64,000 nucleotides of DNA, from NCBI GenBank assembly GCA_016124805.1, contig WGND01000012.1, positions 62,001 through 126,000 on the forward strand, written 5' to 3'. The stretch is from Hyphomicrobiales bacterium. Its GTDB lineage: Bacteria; Pseudomonadota; Alphaproteobacteria; Parvibaculales; Parvibaculaceae. The notes under the pieces are model-generated. The model saw nothing but the letters and a program-made list of their open reading frames with translations, was not told where the DNA came from and ran no database searches. Positions 34,201-44,905 of this stretch are shown one piece after another; the first letter of the stretch is position 1; every line of letters starts with the position of its first letter. The translations under genes and the position numbers were made by a program.

Positions 34201-35985
34201 ATGAGTTATCAGGCCCCCATTCGTGACATGTCCTTCATTCTCAACGATGTGCTGGGCCTTGGCGGACTCGACTTTCCCGATGTCGAACGCGACCTGATCG
34301 AGGCGGTGCTGGAAGAGAGCGGCAAATTTGCCGGGAACGTGCTCGCCCCCTTGAACTGGTCCGGCGACCGCGAAGGCTGCCGCCTGGAAGCTGATGGTGT
34401 GAAAACGGCCAAGGGCTTTGCACAGGCCTATCAGCAATTTGTTGAAGGCGGCTGGGCAAGCCTTGCGGCTTCACCTGAATATGGCGGGCAGGGGCTGCCG
34501 CTGTCTGTGGCGGTTGCCGCGCAGGAAATGTGGAACGCAGCCAATATCTCCTTCGGCCTTTGCCCCATTCTTTCGCAGGGTACGATTGAAGCCCTGACGG
34601 CGCATGGCTCGGATGAACTGAAAGAGCGCTATCTCAGCAAGCTCATTTCGGGCGAGTGGACCGGCACCATGAACCTGACCGAACCGCAGGCGGGGTCCGA
34701 CCTCAATGCTCTGAAGGCCAAGGCCGTGCCCAATGATGATGGCAGCTACGCCATCACCGGCACCAAGATTTACATTACCTATGGCGACCATGACATGGCC
34801 GAAAATATCGTCCATCTCGTTCTGGCGCGCCTGCCCGATGCCCCTGCCGGGACGAAAGGCATCTCGCTTTTTCTGGTTCCAAAATATCTGGTGAATGAGG
34901 ATGGCTCGCTTGGCGCGCGCAATGACGCGACCTGCATTGGCGTTGAAGAGAAGCTCGGCATTCACGCAAGCCCCACCTGCGTCATGGCCTATGGCGAAAA
35001 GGGCGGTGCAAAGGGCTGGCTTGTGGGTCAGGAAAATCGCGGTCTGGCCTGCATGTTCACGATGATGAACAACGCCCGGCTTCTCGTGGGTACGCAGGGT
35101 GTGGCGCTGGCCGAGCGCGCCTTCCAGCATGCGCTCGCCTATGCAACAGATCGCAAGCAGGGCCGGGCGCCGGGCACATCGGCCCCCAAGGGCGAGATGT
35201 CACCCATCATCGAGCATCCCGATGTGCGCCGGACGCTGATGACCATGAAATCGCTGACGGAAGCGGCCCGCATGATCTGCTATGCAACCGGTGTTGCGCT
35301 TGACCGCGCGCATGTCGGTGCGGATCAGGCCGACAAGGAATTCGGCAAGACCCGTGCAGATCTGCTGACACCGATTGCCAAAGCCTTCTCATCCGATATC
35401 GCGGTGGAGGTCGCCTCCATGGGCATCCAGATCCATGGTGGCATGGGCTTCATTGAGGAGACGGGCGCGGCCCAGTATCTTCGCGATGCCCGCATCCTCC
35501 CGATCTATGAAGGCACCAACGGTATTCAGGCCATCGACCTCGTGTCGCGTAAATTGCCGCTCGGCAATGGCGATGTCGTGGCGGTGCTCATCGGCGAAAT
35601 GCGCGAGACCGCCAAGAAGGCGCAGACAAGCAATCATGCTGACTTCGCCGAAATGGGACAGGCGCTGGATGACGCGATCAATCATCTGGAAGAGGCAACC
35701 GCCTATATGATTGCGAAGCTGAAAGATGATACGAGCGACGTGCTGGCGGGTGCGACACCCTATCAGCGTCTCTTCGGCACTGTCGCAGGCGGCCATTACC
35801 TCATTCGGGCCGCCCTCACGGCCTCGGATGCGGCAAGCCATGGCGACCAGTTCATTGCGGCCCGTCTGTCCACTGCCCGCTTCTTTGCAGGCAATATGTT
35901 GCCACTCTCAGCGGGCCTGTCGGCGGCTGCACGCTCTGGCGCGGGCAATCTCTTTGCACTGGATGAAGCTGCCCTGGCCAGCTGA
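34201..35985 (+). CDS. DmdC-like acyl-CoA dehydrogenase
   Basis: A 594-residue FAD acyl-CoA dehydrogenase of the long type with a C-terminal extension, beginning MSYQAPIRDMSFILNDVL. It has the family blocks YGGQGLPLSVAVAAQEMW, GTMNLTEPQAGSDLN, LGIHASPTCVM and, late, IHGGMGFIEETGAAQY and YEGTNGIQA, the last holding the likely catalytic base region. This layout matches 3-methylmercaptopropionyl-CoA dehydrogenase DmdC and close paralogues. Substrate is inferred only; many alphaproteobacteria have several such paralogues. AGAGGAA precedes the ATG. Confidence 0.82.
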   Translation: MSYQAPIRDMSFILNDVLGLGGLDFPDVERDLIEAVLEESGKFAGNVLAPLNWSGDREGCRLEADGVKTAKGFAQAYQQFVEGGWASLAASPEYGGQGLPLSVAVAAQEMWNAANISFGLCPILSQGTIEALTAHGSDELKERYLSKLISGEWTGTMNLTEPQAGSDLNALKAKAVPNDDGSYAITGTKIYITYGDHDMAENIVHLVLARLPDAPAGTKGISLFLVPKYLVNEDGSLGARNDATCIGVEEKLGIHASPTCVMAYGEKGGAKGWLVGQENRGLACMFTMMNNARLLVGTQGVALAERAFQHALAYATDRKQGRAPGTSAPKGEMSPIIEHPDVRRTLMTMKSLTEAARMICYATGVALDRAHVGADQADKEFGKTRADLLTPIAKAFSSDIAVEVASMGIQIHGGMGFIEETGAAQYLRDARILPIYEGTNGIQAIDLVSRKLPLGNGDVVAVLIGEMRETAKKAQTSNHADFAEMGQALDDAINHLEEATAYMIAKLKDDTSDVLAGATPYQRLFGTVAGGHYLIRAALTASDAASHGDQFIAARLSTARFFAGNMLPLSAGLSAAARSGAGNLFALDEAALAS

Positions 35986-36111
35986 GTCTGGTGACGGGCC
36001 TCATGCGGCTTTGACCTCGCGGCATCCGGCGGTTTCCTGCGTTGGTTTGACCAATTCAGGGCGCGCGCCTATCACAGTGGCTTGATTGCGAATCCACTCA
36101 TGGGGGTCAGA

Positions 36112-37170
36112 ATGTCTGATATATCGCTGGCAACCGGTGAAGCCGAACCGCTGACCTATCCAATCGGTCGCATCGCCGAGCCCACGGAAGTGATTGAAGT
36201 GGGCCCCGGCGTGCTCTGGGTGCGCTTGCCCATTCCCTTCCAGTTGGATCACATCAATGTCTGGCTCATTGAAGACCATGACGGCTGGTACATTGTGGAT
36301 ACGGGCGTTGCCACCGACGATGCCAAGGCCATGTGGCGCAAGGTCCTCTCGACCTATCTGAAGGACAAGCCCGTCAAAGGCGTCATCGTCACCCATCTCC
36401 ATCCCGATCACGTGGGCCTTGCAGGCTGGTTGACGCGCAAATGGGATGTCGACTTGCATATGTCGCGCATCGACTTTCTGAGCTGCCACACGCTGGTGAA
36501 TGATACGGGTCGCGAAGCGCCCAAGGCTGCGCGTGATTTTTATCGCGCCGCCGGTTTCAGCGAACGCGGTATCGAGGCTTACGCCAAGCGTTTCGGCAGC
36601 TTCGGTGAACGCGTCTCACGCCTGCCGGACACCTATCGCCGCCTGCGCGAGGGCGACGAGATGACTATCAACGGCAATATCTGGCGCATTGTGGTGGGGT
36701 CAGGTCATGCGCCCGAGCATGTCTGCCTCTATTGCCCCGCGCTGAAGCTCCTCATTTCGGGTGATCAGGTGCTGCCGCGCATTTCGTCCAATGTCAGCGT
36801 TCATCCGACCGACCTGAATGACAATCCGCTGCATGACTGGATCGAGAGCTGCCATCGCCTGCGCGCCAATCTGCCGGCCGATCTGCTCGTGCTGCCCGCG
36901 CATAATGAGCCCTTTTACGGGCTGCATACGCGGCTTTCTTCCCTCATTGAGGGCCACGAGGAAAGCCTTGCCAAGCTGCATGCCTATCTGGACGAACCCA
37001 AGCGCGCGATTGATGTCTTCCCGGCCCTTTTCAAACGCAAGATCGGGCCGGAAGTCTTCTTTCTGGCCACCGGCGAAAGCCTGGCCCATCTGCGCTGCCT
37101 GATCGGGCGGGGGCTTGCGACCGTGACCCGCGACGATAAGGGTGTCGATTGGTATAGCCGCCTCGGTTAG
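36112..37170 (+). CDS. MBL-fold metallo-hydrolase
   Basis: A 352-residue protein with the metallo-beta-lactamase fold. The metal-binding motif THLHPDHVG is at residues 94-102 and GSGHAPEHVCL is further on. A C-terminal helical domain starts near 265. Such proteins are hydrolases of thioesters, lactones or similar; the substrate is unknown. The ATG has GGGGGTC upstream. It lies downstream of the DmdC-like gene and 9 bases before the deacetylase-like gene, in the same direction. Confidence 0.87.
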   Translation: MSDISLATGEAEPLTYPIGRIAEPTEVIEVGPGVLWVRLPIPFQLDHINVWLIEDHDGWYIVDTGVATDDAKAMWRKVLSTYLKDKPVKGVIVTHLHPDHVGLAGWLTRKWDVDLHMSRIDFLSCHTLVNDTGREAPKAARDFYRAAGFSERGIEAYAKRFGSFGERVSRLPDTYRRLREGDEMTINGNIWRIVVGSGHAPEHVCLYCPALKLLISGDQVLPRISSNVSVHPTDLNDNPLHDWIESCHRLRANLPADLLVLPAHNEPFYGLHTRLSSLIEGHEESLAKLHAYLDEPKRAIDVFPALFKRKIGPEVFFLATGESLAHLRCLIGRGLATVTRDDKGVDWYSRLG

Positions 37171-37179
37171 ACTGGGGGA

Positions 37180-38109
37180 ATGGACACACTTCTCGTTTCA
37201 CATTCCGCCTGCCTTGAGCATCAGACACCGCCCGGTCACCCTGAATGCAGTGATCGCCTGCGGGCTGTGCGCAATGCGCTGGAGGCAGAGGAATTCATGC
37301 TGCTGCAGCGGGCCGAAGCCCCGCGCGCCACGTTCGAACAGTTGGAGCGCGTCCATTCGCGCATGCATATCGAGACGATCCTCAATGCCGAACCGATAGA
37401 CGGCTTCCATTATATCGATCCCGACACGGTGATGTCGCCGGGCTCCGATGAAGCCGCTCTGCGCGCTGCCGGTGCGGTGGTCTATGCTGTGGACGAGGTG
37501 ATGGCGGGGCGCGCGCGCAACGCCTTTTGCGCCATTCGCCCGCCCGGCCATCATGCCGAGCCCGATCAGGCGATGGGTTTTTGCCTGTTCAACAATATTG
37601 CCGTGGGTGCGCTTCATGCACGCCATGCCCATGGCATGAAACGTGTGGCGGTGATCGATTTCGACGTCCATCACGGCAATGGCACGCAGGCCATCTTCGA
37701 GACCGACCCGAATCTTTTTTATGCCTCGACCCATCAGTTCCCGCATTACCCGGGCACGGGCCGGGCCAGCGAGCGGGGGCTGGGCAATATTCTCAACCGG
37801 CCGCTGGCGGCAGGCACGGGATCGGACGAGTTCCGCGCTGCCTATGGCAATGAGATTTTTCCTGCTTTGGAGGCATTTCAGCCCCATTTCATTCTGATTT
37901 CTGCCGGTTTTGATGGCCATGCTGCCGATCCGTTGTCGCATTTGAACCTGCGGGAAGCCGATTTTGAATGGGTTACGGAGGAGATTGTCCGCTTGGCAGG
38001 CCGCCTTTGCGACGGGCGCGTTGTCTCTGCTCTTGAGGGGGGCTATGACTTGGGCGCACTTGCCAAATCCGCCCGCGTCCATACGCGCGCTTTGATGATG
38101 ACCCACTGA
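37180..38109 (+). CDS. Histone deacetylase-like amidohydrolase
   Basis: Class II HDAC/AcuC-type enzymes are Zn-dependent deacetylases of acetyl-lysine or acetylpolyamines. The 309-residue protein has PPGHHAE (His124/His125), the zinc ligands Asp162 and His164 in DFDVHHGNG, ISAGFDGHAADP with the third ligand, and GGYDLGAL with the catalytic Tyr. ATG has GGGGG 3 bases upstream. It heads the string deacetylase, xseB, ispA, dxs, a common alphaproteobacterial arrangement that I cannot explain mechanistically. Confidence 0.93.
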   Translation: MDTLLVSHSACLEHQTPPGHPECSDRLRAVRNALEAEEFMLLQRAEAPRATFEQLERVHSRMHIETILNAEPIDGFHYIDPDTVMSPGSDEAALRAAGAVVYAVDEVMAGRARNAFCAIRPPGHHAEPDQAMGFCLFNNIAVGALHARHAHGMKRVAVIDFDVHHGNGTQAIFETDPNLFYASTHQFPHYPGTGRASERGLGNILNRPLAAGTGSDEFRAAYGNEIFPALEAFQPHFILISAGFDGHAADPLSHLNLREADFEWVTEEIVRLAGRLCDGRVVSALEGGYDLGALAKSARVHTRALMMTH

Positions 38110-38136
38110 CCTGCCTATAGACCAGAAGGAGGCGCC

Positions 38137-38403
38137 ATGTCCGCCGCCAAGACCGGGGCTGAAGCCCACAAGGATGTCGAAAAGCTGAGTTTTGAGGATG
38201 CCTTGAAACAGCTTGAAGAAATCGTGCGCCAGCTTGAATCAGGCGAAGCACCGCTTGAAAAATCAATCGAGCTTTACGAGCGCGGCACCGCGCTGAAAGC
38301 GCATTGCGAAGCAAGGCTGAAGCTCGCCGAAGCCAAGGTTGAAAAAATCACGCTGTCAGCCTCCGGCGAAGCGAGCGGCACAGCACCGCTTGACATTGAG
38401 TGA
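38137..38403 (+). CDS. xseB: Exodeoxyribonuclease VII small subunit
   Basis: The 88-residue small subunit (XseB) wraps on XseA to make exonuclease VII. The helical motif [25 protein letters not shown] and [11 protein letters not shown] are diagnostic. Start has AGGAGG 4 bases upstream. It precedes ispA by 30 bases. xseA is not in this window. Confidence 0.95.
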   Translation: MSAAKTGAEAHKDVEKLSFEDALKQLEEIVRQLESGEAPLEKSIELYERGTALKAHCEARLKLAEAKVEKITLSASGEASGTAPLDIE

Positions 38404-38433
38404 GCGCGCTCAGTGAGTAAGGAAATGGGCGGC

Positions 38434-39327
38434 ATGAGCCAGGCCTTGTTTGAAAACACCCTCAACGTGATGCGCAAAAAGGTCGAGGATAAGCTCGAGC
38501 AGCTGCTGCCGAATGCCGAGGGGCCGGAAGGCCGTCTTTTCCAGGCCATGCGCTACGCCGTTTTTGCCGGTGGCAAGCGCTTCAGGCCTTTTCTGGCCTG
38601 CGAAAGTGCGAAGCTTTTTGATGTGCAGCCCGATGCGGCATTGCGCGTGGCTGCCGCCATTGAATGCATCCACACCTATTCGCTGGTGCATGACGATCTG
38701 CCCTGCATGGATGATGATGACCTGCGGCGCGGCCTGCCGACGGTGCATCGCAAATTCGATGAGGCAACGGCGGTACTGGCCGGCGATGCCTTGCTGACGA
38801 TTGCCTTTGAAATTCTGGCTGACCCTGACACGCATCAGGACCCCTATATCCGCAATGAACTTACGCGCCGTCTGGCGCTCGCCGTCGGGGGGCATGGCAT
38901 GGTCGGCGGACAGATGATTGATCTGCTGAGCGAGGGCACCGATGTCGAGATCGGCGGCATCATCCGCATGCAGCAGCTGAAAACCGGGGCCCTGATTGCC
39001 TATGCCTGCGAGGCAGGTGCCGTCATGGGGCATGCCTCTACTGAGGCGCTGCATGCACTCCACGCCTATGCCCATGATATGGGGCTCGCTTTCCAGATCG
39101 CTGATGATCTGCTGGATCAGGAGGGGGATGTTGAGACGCTTGGCAAAACCCCCGGCAAGGACGCCAATGTGGGCAAGGCTACCTTTGTCGCCATCATGGG
39201 CGTCGAAAAAGCCCGCAATCAGGCCCGCATGCTGGCGGATCAGGCAATCCAACATCTTGATTTGTTTGATGAAAAGGCCGACCTTTTGCGTGAGGCCGCG
39301 CGTTTCGTTATAAACCGCCGACATTAG
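38434..39327 (+). CDS. ispA: Farnesyl diphosphate synthase/short-chain polyprenyl synthetase
   Basis: The 297-residue all-helical prenyltransferase has the first Asp-rich motif DDLPCMDDDD at residues 87-96 and the second in IADDLLDQEGD. It condenses isopentenyl diphosphate with allylic diphosphates to farnesyl diphosphate. I place the start at ATG 38434 (GGAA 9 bases upstream); GTG 38413 and ATG 38425 are also in frame. Followed after 27 bases by dxs: isoprenoid precursors are made by the next gene. Confidence 0.93.
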   Translation: MSQALFENTLNVMRKKVEDKLEQLLPNAEGPEGRLFQAMRYAVFAGGKRFRPFLACESAKLFDVQPDAALRVAAAIECIHTYSLVHDDLPCMDDDDLRRGLPTVHRKFDEATAVLAGDALLTIAFEILADPDTHQDPYIRNELTRRLALAVGGHGMVGGQMIDLLSEGTDVEIGGIIRMQQLKTGALIAYACEAGAVMGHASTEALHALHAYAHDMGLAFQIADDLLDQEGDVETLGKTPGKDANVGKATFVAIMGVEKARNQARMLADQAIQHLDLFDEKADLLREAARFVINRRH

Positions 39328-39354
39328 GTAGCCGCCCCTGCGGCCGAGGTATTC

Positions 39355-41304
39355 TTGAGCACACGACCCCAAACACCACTGCTGGACCGCATCAACCTGC
39401 CTGCGGATCTGCGATTGCTGCCTGAAAGCGATTTGCGGCAGCTGGCAGATGAGGTGCGAGCAGAGATGATTGACGCCGTCTCGGTGACGGGTGGGCATCT
39501 GGGCGCAGGCCTCGGCGTGGTCGAACTCACCGTCGCGCTGCATCACGTCTTCAACACGCCGGACGACAAGATCATTTGGGATGTAGGCCATCAGGCCTAT
39601 CCGCACAAAATCCTGACCGGACGGCGCGATCGTATCCGCACGCTTCGTCAGCCCGGCGGTCTGTCGGGCTTCACGCGTCGTGTGGAAAGCGAATATGACC
39701 CTTTCGGCGCCGCCCATTCCTCGACATCCATTTCGGCTGGGCTCGGCATGGCCGTGGGGCGCGACCTCAAGGGCGGCACCAATAATGTGATCGCCGTGAT
39801 TGGCGATGGCGCCATGAGCGCCGGCATGGCCTATGAGGCCATGAACAATGCCGGTTCAATGAACAGCCGCCTGATTATTGTGCTCAACGATAATGACATG
39901 TCGATTGCGCCACCTGTGGGCGCCATGAGCGCCTATCTGGCCCGCCTTCTTTCTGGCGGCACCTACCGCTCCATGCGCAACATCGCCAAGCAGCTCGCCA
40001 AGCTTTTTCCCAAAAGTGTGGAAGAGCGCGCTCGCCGCGCGGAGGAATATGCACGCGGCATGGCCACGGGCGGTACGCTTTTTGAAGAGCTCGGCATTTA
40101 TTATGTCGGCCCGATTGATGGTCACAATCTGGAGCAGATGCTCCCTGTACTGAAGAATGTGCGTGACGCGGGCGAAGGCCCCATTCTTGTGCATGTCGTC
40201 ACACAGAAGGGCAAGGGCTACGCACCGGCGGAAGCCGCTGCCGACAAATATCATGGCGTCAGCAAATTCGATGTCATCACGGGCACGCAGGCAAAGGCGA
40301 TTGCGAACGCGCCCTCTTATACAAAAGTCTTTGCCCAGAGCCTGATTGAGGAAGCGGAAAAGGACGACAAGATTGTCGCCATCACCGCCGCCATGCCCTC
40401 AGGCACCGGGATCGATCTCTTTGCGGAGCGCTTTCCAGATCGCTCCTTTGACGTCGGCATTGCCGAGCAGCATGGCGTGACCTTTGCTGCGGGGCTGGCG
40501 ACGGAAGGCTTCAAACCTTTCGCCACAATCTATTCGACCTTCCTGCAGCGCGCCTATGACCAGGTAGTGCACGACGTGGCGATCCAGCGTCTGCCGGTGC
40601 GGTTTGCCCTTGATCGCGCAGGCCTTGTCGGTGCCGACGGACCGACCCATGCAGGCGCCTTTGATCTTGCCTTTCTGGGCTGCCTGCCGGGTTTCGTCAT
40701 CATGGCGGCGGCTGATGAAGCTGAACTGAAACACATGGTGGCCACGCAGGTGGCCATTGATGATGCACCCTCGGCACTGCGTTACCCGCGTGGCGAAGGC
40801 GTGGGCGTGGAAATGCCCCAATTCGGCGTGCCGCTCGAAATCGGCAAAGGCCGCATCCTGCGCGAAGGCACCAAGGTCGCCATTCTCTCGTTTGGCACGC
40901 GTCTGGCTGAATCGCTGAAAGCGGCCGACCAGCTGGCTGCCCTTGGGTTGACGGCAACGGTGGCGGATGCACGTTTTGCCAAACCGCTGGATGAAGAGCT
41001 GATTGCCCGCCTGGCGCGTGAGCATGAAGTGCTGATCACAGTTGAAGAAGGCTCGGTCGGCGGCTTCTCGTCATTCGTGCTCGACTTTCTCGCCCGCGTC
41101 GGCGCGCTGGATGGTGGCTTGAAAGTGCGGCCCATGACATTGCCCGATTTTTTCATTGAACAGGGCAAGCCTGAGAAAATGTATGATGAGGCAGGGCTCA
41201 ATGCGGCGCAGATCGTCGCCACGGCGCTCTCTGCACTGGGTCTGGAAAACCAGATGCCGATGCTGGCCGAGATCGCCACACCTGTGGCACCAAAACTCGT
41301 CTGA
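39355..41304 (+). CDS. dxs: 1-deoxy-D-xylulose-5-phosphate synthase
   Basis: DXS joins pyruvate and glyceraldehyde 3-phosphate with thiamine diphosphate, the first step of the MEP isoprenoid pathway. The 649-residue protein has [35 protein letters not shown], the ThDP motif [18 protein letters not shown] near residue 150, and the pyrimidine-domain segment [18 protein letters not shown]. The start is a TTG with GAGG 5 bases upstream; no ATG fits. An rRNA methyltransferase gene (tlyA) that often follows dxs in related bacteria is missing; the next gene is RlmD-like. Confidence 0.95.
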   Translation: MSTRPQTPLLDRINLPADLRLLPESDLRQLADEVRAEMIDAVSVTGGHLGAGLGVVELTVALHHVFNTPDDKIIWDVGHQAYPHKILTGRRDRIRTLRQPGGLSGFTRRVESEYDPFGAAHSSTSISAGLGMAVGRDLKGGTNNVIAVIGDGAMSAGMAYEAMNNAGSMNSRLIIVLNDNDMSIAPPVGAMSAYLARLLSGGTYRSMRNIAKQLAKLFPKSVEERARRAEEYARGMATGGTLFEELGIYYVGPIDGHNLEQMLPVLKNVRDAGEGPILVHVVTQKGKGYAPAEAAADKYHGVSKFDVITGTQAKAIANAPSYTKVFAQSLIEEAEKDDKIVAITAAMPSGTGIDLFAERFPDRSFDVGIAEQHGVTFAAGLATEGFKPFATIYSTFLQRAYDQVVHDVAIQRLPVRFALDRAGLVGADGPTHAGAFDLAFLGCLPGFVIMAAADEAELKHMVATQVAIDDAPSALRYPRGEGVGVEMPQFGVPLEIGKGRILREGTKVAILSFGTRLAESLKAADQLAALGLTATVADARFAKPLDEELIARLAREHEVLITVEEGSVGGFSSFVLDFLARVGALDGGLKVRPMTLPDFFIEQGKPEKMYDEAGLNAAQIVATALSALGLENQMPMLAEIATPVAPKLV

Positions 41305-41387
41305 TTTTCAACACTGAAATGACGATGCGGCCTGACCCTGTCCGGTTGGGCGCAAACCCCGCCTGAGCGCGGTGGAAAAGGAAGCCC

Positions 41388-42665
41388 ATGTCCACGAGTG
41401 GAACGAATAGCCGCGAACGACGCGAGACCGAGGTGACAATCACCTCGCTCGGGGCGCAGGGCGACGGTGTTGTGGAGAGTTCCAACGGACCGCTCTACGT
41501 GCCTTACGGGCTACCCGGCGAGCGTGTTGTTGTGGATGCGCAGGATGGTGGCAAATCGGAACTGATCCGCATTGTGGAACCCTCCGCGGATCGCGTGAAG
41601 CCACCTTGCAAGCATTTCAAGCAATGTGGCGGCTGTACCCTGCAGCATCTGGAAATGGGTGCCTATCATGCCTGGAAAGAAGCACAGATCAGTGAGGCGC
41701 TGTCAGCGCGGGGCATTGATCTCGCGCCCGAACCGATGATGACCACAGGGCCACAGACGCGCCGCCGTGCAACCTTTGCGGCGACCCGCACCAAAAAGGG
41801 TGGCGTGACAATCGGCTATTACACAGCGGGTACGCATAACATCATCGCACTGGAAGAATGCCCGCTCGTCCTGCCGGCCATCGTCAAGGCGCTGCCATCA
41901 CTGGCTGCGATTGCAGGTGCCGGATTGTCGCGCGCGGCCCGCGCGGCTGTTGCCGTAACATCGACCGACACAGGACTCGACGTCGCCATTTCTGGCGGCA
42001 AGGAAATGGACGGCGCCATGCGCGCCGAACTTGCCCGTCTTGCCGAAGAAGCCGATCTCGCTCGCCTGAGCTGGAATGAAGAGATTGTCGCCGAGCGCAA
42101 AATGCCGCTCGTTTCGCTCTCCGGCCTAAACGTCATTCTACCACCTGCCAGTTTCCTGCAACCCACGCGGGAGGGCGAGGCAGCACTGGTCAAGCTCGTG
42201 CTGGATGGTGTGGGCAAGGCGACCAATGTTGCCGATCTTTTTGCCGGTTGCGGCACTTTCACAGCCGCCTTGGCCGTCAAGGCACGCGTTCATGCGGTGG
42301 AGAGTGAGGCAGCGCCGCTTGCCGCGCTTGATCGTGCCATACGCGAGCAGGGTCCGCTACGTGGCTTGAAGGCTGTGACACTGGAAAAACGCGATCTTGC
42401 CCGCCGTCCGCTGCTGCCTGTTGAACTGGCCAAATATGACGCCGTGGTTCTCGATCCGCCGCGTGCCGGTGCCGATGTTCAGGCCATGGAGCTTGCCAAG
42501 TCCGACGTGCCGACCATTGTTGCTGTCTCCTGCAATCCGGCGACTTTCGCGCGTGATGCGCGCCTGCTGATCGATGGCGGCTACACGTTAAAACGCGTCA
42601 CACCGGTGGACCAGTTCCTCTGGTCGCCCCATATTGAAGTGGTGGGAGTCTTTACCAGGGAGTGA
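41388..42665 (+). CDS. TrmA/RlmD-type 23S rRNA or tRNA m5U methyltransferase
   Basis: The 425-residue enzyme has an N-terminal TRAM domain (about residues 10-65), a Fe-S cysteine set CKHFKQCGGC plus a later Cys near residue 160, a Rossmann methyltransferase core with ADLFAGCGTF, and the catalytic motif SCNPATFARD with the nucleophilic Cys. Members make 5-methyluridine in 23S rRNA (RlmC/RlmD) or tRNA (TrmA). The Fe-S cluster favours the RlmD-type group. ATG has AGGAA 3 bases upstream. The next gene starts 5 bases after its stop. Confidence 0.88.
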   Translation: MSTSGTNSRERRETEVTITSLGAQGDGVVESSNGPLYVPYGLPGERVVVDAQDGGKSELIRIVEPSADRVKPPCKHFKQCGGCTLQHLEMGAYHAWKEAQISEALSARGIDLAPEPMMTTGPQTRRRATFAATRTKKGGVTIGYYTAGTHNIIALEECPLVLPAIVKALPSLAAIAGAGLSRAARAAVAVTSTDTGLDVAISGGKEMDGAMRAELARLAEEADLARLSWNEEIVAERKMPLVSLSGLNVILPPASFLQPTREGEAALVKLVLDGVGKATNVADLFAGCGTFTAALAVKARVHAVESEAAPLAALDRAIREQGPLRGLKAVTLEKRDLARRPLLPVELAKYDAVVLDPPRAGADVQAMELAKSDVPTIVAVSCNPATFARDARLLIDGGYTLKRVTPVDQFLWSPHIEVVGVFTRE

Positions 42666-42669
42666 CCTG

Positions 42670-43740
42670 ATGGCCGAAACCGTGTCGCGTCCGTTGAAAC
42701 GTCCCTTGTCGCGGCTGAGCTATGGGCTGGGGCAGGGCACGCGGGTGGCCTGGTATCTGGGCCATTATCTCGCACTTCGCCGCATGGTGGGGCCGCTTGC
42801 CGCGCCCGGTGAGGCGCCTGTGAAGATCAAGGGCGCCCGCCCCGGCTGGCAGGGTCTGCTGCGCGCGATGCGGGAGCTTTTCGATCAGGACTGGCGCAAT
42901 ATTGACGAAGGGCTCTATCTGCCGCCCGATGACTTCCCGTCCAATCCTGCCACCGCCCTGGAGCGTAGTCTGGAGTTTTTCAGTGATGCCCGTCTGGTCG
43001 ATGAGCGGCGCATGAAGCGCGCCCATTCCGAGGTGATGACGGAAGAACTGCGTGAAAAATATCCGCGCTACTATCTCCAGAATTTCCACTATCAGAGTGA
43101 CGGCTGGCTCTCGCGTGACTCAGCAAGACGCTATGACACACAGGTTGAGGTGCTGTTTGCGGGCACCGCCGATGCGATGCGCCGGCAGGCGCTGGTGCCG
43201 CTCGCCCATGCCTTGAAGGGCAAGGATCAGCGCAAACAATCCCTGCTTGATCTGGCCTGCGGTAATGGCGGCTTCATCGCGGCAATCAAGGCCAACTATC
43301 CCCGGCTCAATGTCACGGGGCTTGATCTCTCGCCCGCTTATCTGGAGGAAGCCCGTGACCGCATGCGGTCACGCCGCGATGTCTCATTCATCGAGGCCAA
43401 TGCGGAGTCTGTGCCGCTGCCTGATGAGTCGCAGGACATCATCACCTGCGTCTATCTCTTTCATGAGCTGCCGCCCAAAATACGCAAACATGTTGCGCAT
43501 GAAATGGCGCGTCTTCTGAAGCCCGGCGGCACTGCCATCATTCTGGACGCGCTGCAGGCAGGAGATCGCCCTGACTTTGATGGCTTGCTGGAGTTTTTCC
43601 CCATCGGCTTTCATGAGCCCTATTTCGGTTCCTATCTCAAAACGGATATGGGCGCGTTGTTTGGCCATGAGGGTTTGCGTCTCGAAAGCGAAACGACAGC
43701 CCTTCTCTCAAAGGTCATGGTATTCGGGAAGCCGGCTTAA
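42670..43740 (+). CDS. Class I SAM-dependent methyltransferase
   Basis: A 356-residue protein with a non-catalytic N-terminal region (to about residue 180) and a Rossmann methyltransferase domain holding [32 protein letters not shown], then [30 protein letters not shown] and [20 protein letters not shown]. It looks like the group that modifies lipids or quinone precursors, but the substrate is unknown. GGGAG lies 7 bases before the ATG, and it overlaps the 3' end of aroC tail to tail by 4 bases. Confidence 0.84.
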   Translation: MAETVSRPLKRPLSRLSYGLGQGTRVAWYLGHYLALRRMVGPLAAPGEAPVKIKGARPGWQGLLRAMRELFDQDWRNIDEGLYLPPDDFPSNPATALERSLEFFSDARLVDERRMKRAHSEVMTEELREKYPRYYLQNFHYQSDGWLSRDSARRYDTQVEVLFAGTADAMRRQALVPLAHALKGKDQRKQSLLDLACGNGGFIAAIKANYPRLNVTGLDLSPAYLEEARDRMRSRRDVSFIEANAESVPLPDESQDIITCVYLFHELPPKIRKHVAHEMARLLKPGGTAIILDALQAGDRPDFDGLLEFFPIGFHEPYFGSYLKTDMGALFGHEGLRLESETTALLSKVMVFGKPA

Positions 43741-44831
43741 CCGTTCTGGGCGCGGTGACGCAGCAGCTGGTCAGCCAGCACACAGGCCATCATGGCTTCG
43801 CCCACAGGCACCGCCCGAATGCCGACGCAAGGGTCATGGCGACCCTTGGTGACAATGTCGGTTTCGTCGCCTGCCTGGTTGATGGTCTTGCGCGGGCTCA
43901 GAATGGATGATGTCGGTTTGACGGCGAAACGCGCCACAATATCCTGACCGCTGGAAATGCCACCCAACACGCCACCGGCATGATTGGAGAGGAAATGCGG
44001 GCCGTCATTGCCATGGCGCATCTCATCGGCATTTTCTTCACCCGACAGGGCCGCCGCCGCAAAACCATCGCCAATTTCGACGCCTTTGACGGCATTGACG
44101 CTCATCAGCGCCCCGGCAAGCTCCGCATCGAGCTTGCCATAGATCGGCGCACCGAAACCGGCGGGAATGCCCGTTGCGACGAGTTCGATAACCGCGCCAC
44201 AGGACGAGCCCGCCTTGCGCACGCCATCCAGATAGGTCTCCCAGTCGGCAGCGGCTATGGCATCGGGGCACCAGAAAGGGTTGTTCTCGACTTCGGCCCA
44301 GTCCCAGTTGGCGCGGTCAATCTTGTGCGGGCCCATCTGCACGAGCGCGCCGCGGATTGTCACCTTGCCGAGAGCATGGTCGAGAATCTTGCGGGCAATG
44401 GCACCGGCTGCCACACGTGCCGCTGTCTCGCGCGCAGAGGAACGCCCGCCACCGCGATAGTCGCGAATGCCATATTTGGCAATATAGGTGTAATCGGCAT
44501 GACCGGGGCGATAGGCCTTGGCGATCTCGCCATAGTCCTTCGAACGCTGATCCGTGTTCTCGATCATCAGTGAGATCGGTGTGCCTGTTGTCACCTGCAC
44601 GCCGTCTTCATTATCGAAGACACCGGAAAGAATGCGGACCTGATCGGGCTCGCGACGCTGGGTGGTGAAGCGCGACTGGCCGGGCTTGCGCCGGTCGAGC
44701 CAGTGCTGGATCTCCTCAGCCGTGATCGCAATCAGGGGCGGTGTGCCATCGACAACGCAGCCAAGTGCCGGCCCGTGGCTTTCGCCCCAGGTCGTGACAC
44801 GGAATAGATGGCCGAACGTATTGTGCGACAT
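43737..44831 (-). CDS. aroC: Chorismate synthase
   Basis: AroC makes chorismate from 5-enolpyruvylshikimate-3-phosphate using reduced FMN, the last step of the shikimate pathway. The 364-residue protein has [19 protein letters not shown] at the N-terminus, [18 protein letters not shown] in the middle and [20 protein letters not shown]. It is convergent with the methyltransferase gene, overlapping by 4 bases, and sits downstream of fabI on the same strand after 74 bases. Confidence 0.97.
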   Translation of the reverse strand: MSHNTFGHLFRVTTWGESHGPALGCVVDGTPPLIAITAEEIQHWLDRRKPGQSRFTTQRREPDQVRILSGVFDNEDGVQVTTGTPISLMIENTDQRSKDYGEIAKAYRPGHADYTYIAKYGIRDYRGGGRSSARETAARVAAGAIARKILDHALGKVTIRGALVQMGPHKIDRANWDWAEVENNPFWCPDAIAAADWETYLDGVRKAGSSCGAVIELVATGIPAGFGAPIYGKLDAELAGALMSVNAVKGVEIGDGFAAAALSGEENADEMRHGNDGPHFLSNHAGGVLGGISSGQDIVARFAVKPTSSILSPRKTINQAGDETDIVTKGRHDPCVGIRAVPVGEAMMACVLADQLLRHRAQNG

Positions 44832-44905
44832 GGCAGAAACCGGGACTCCTGATGATGCTTGCTGCGCCTATCATGACCGGAATGACCCGGCTCACAACGC
44901 AAAAA

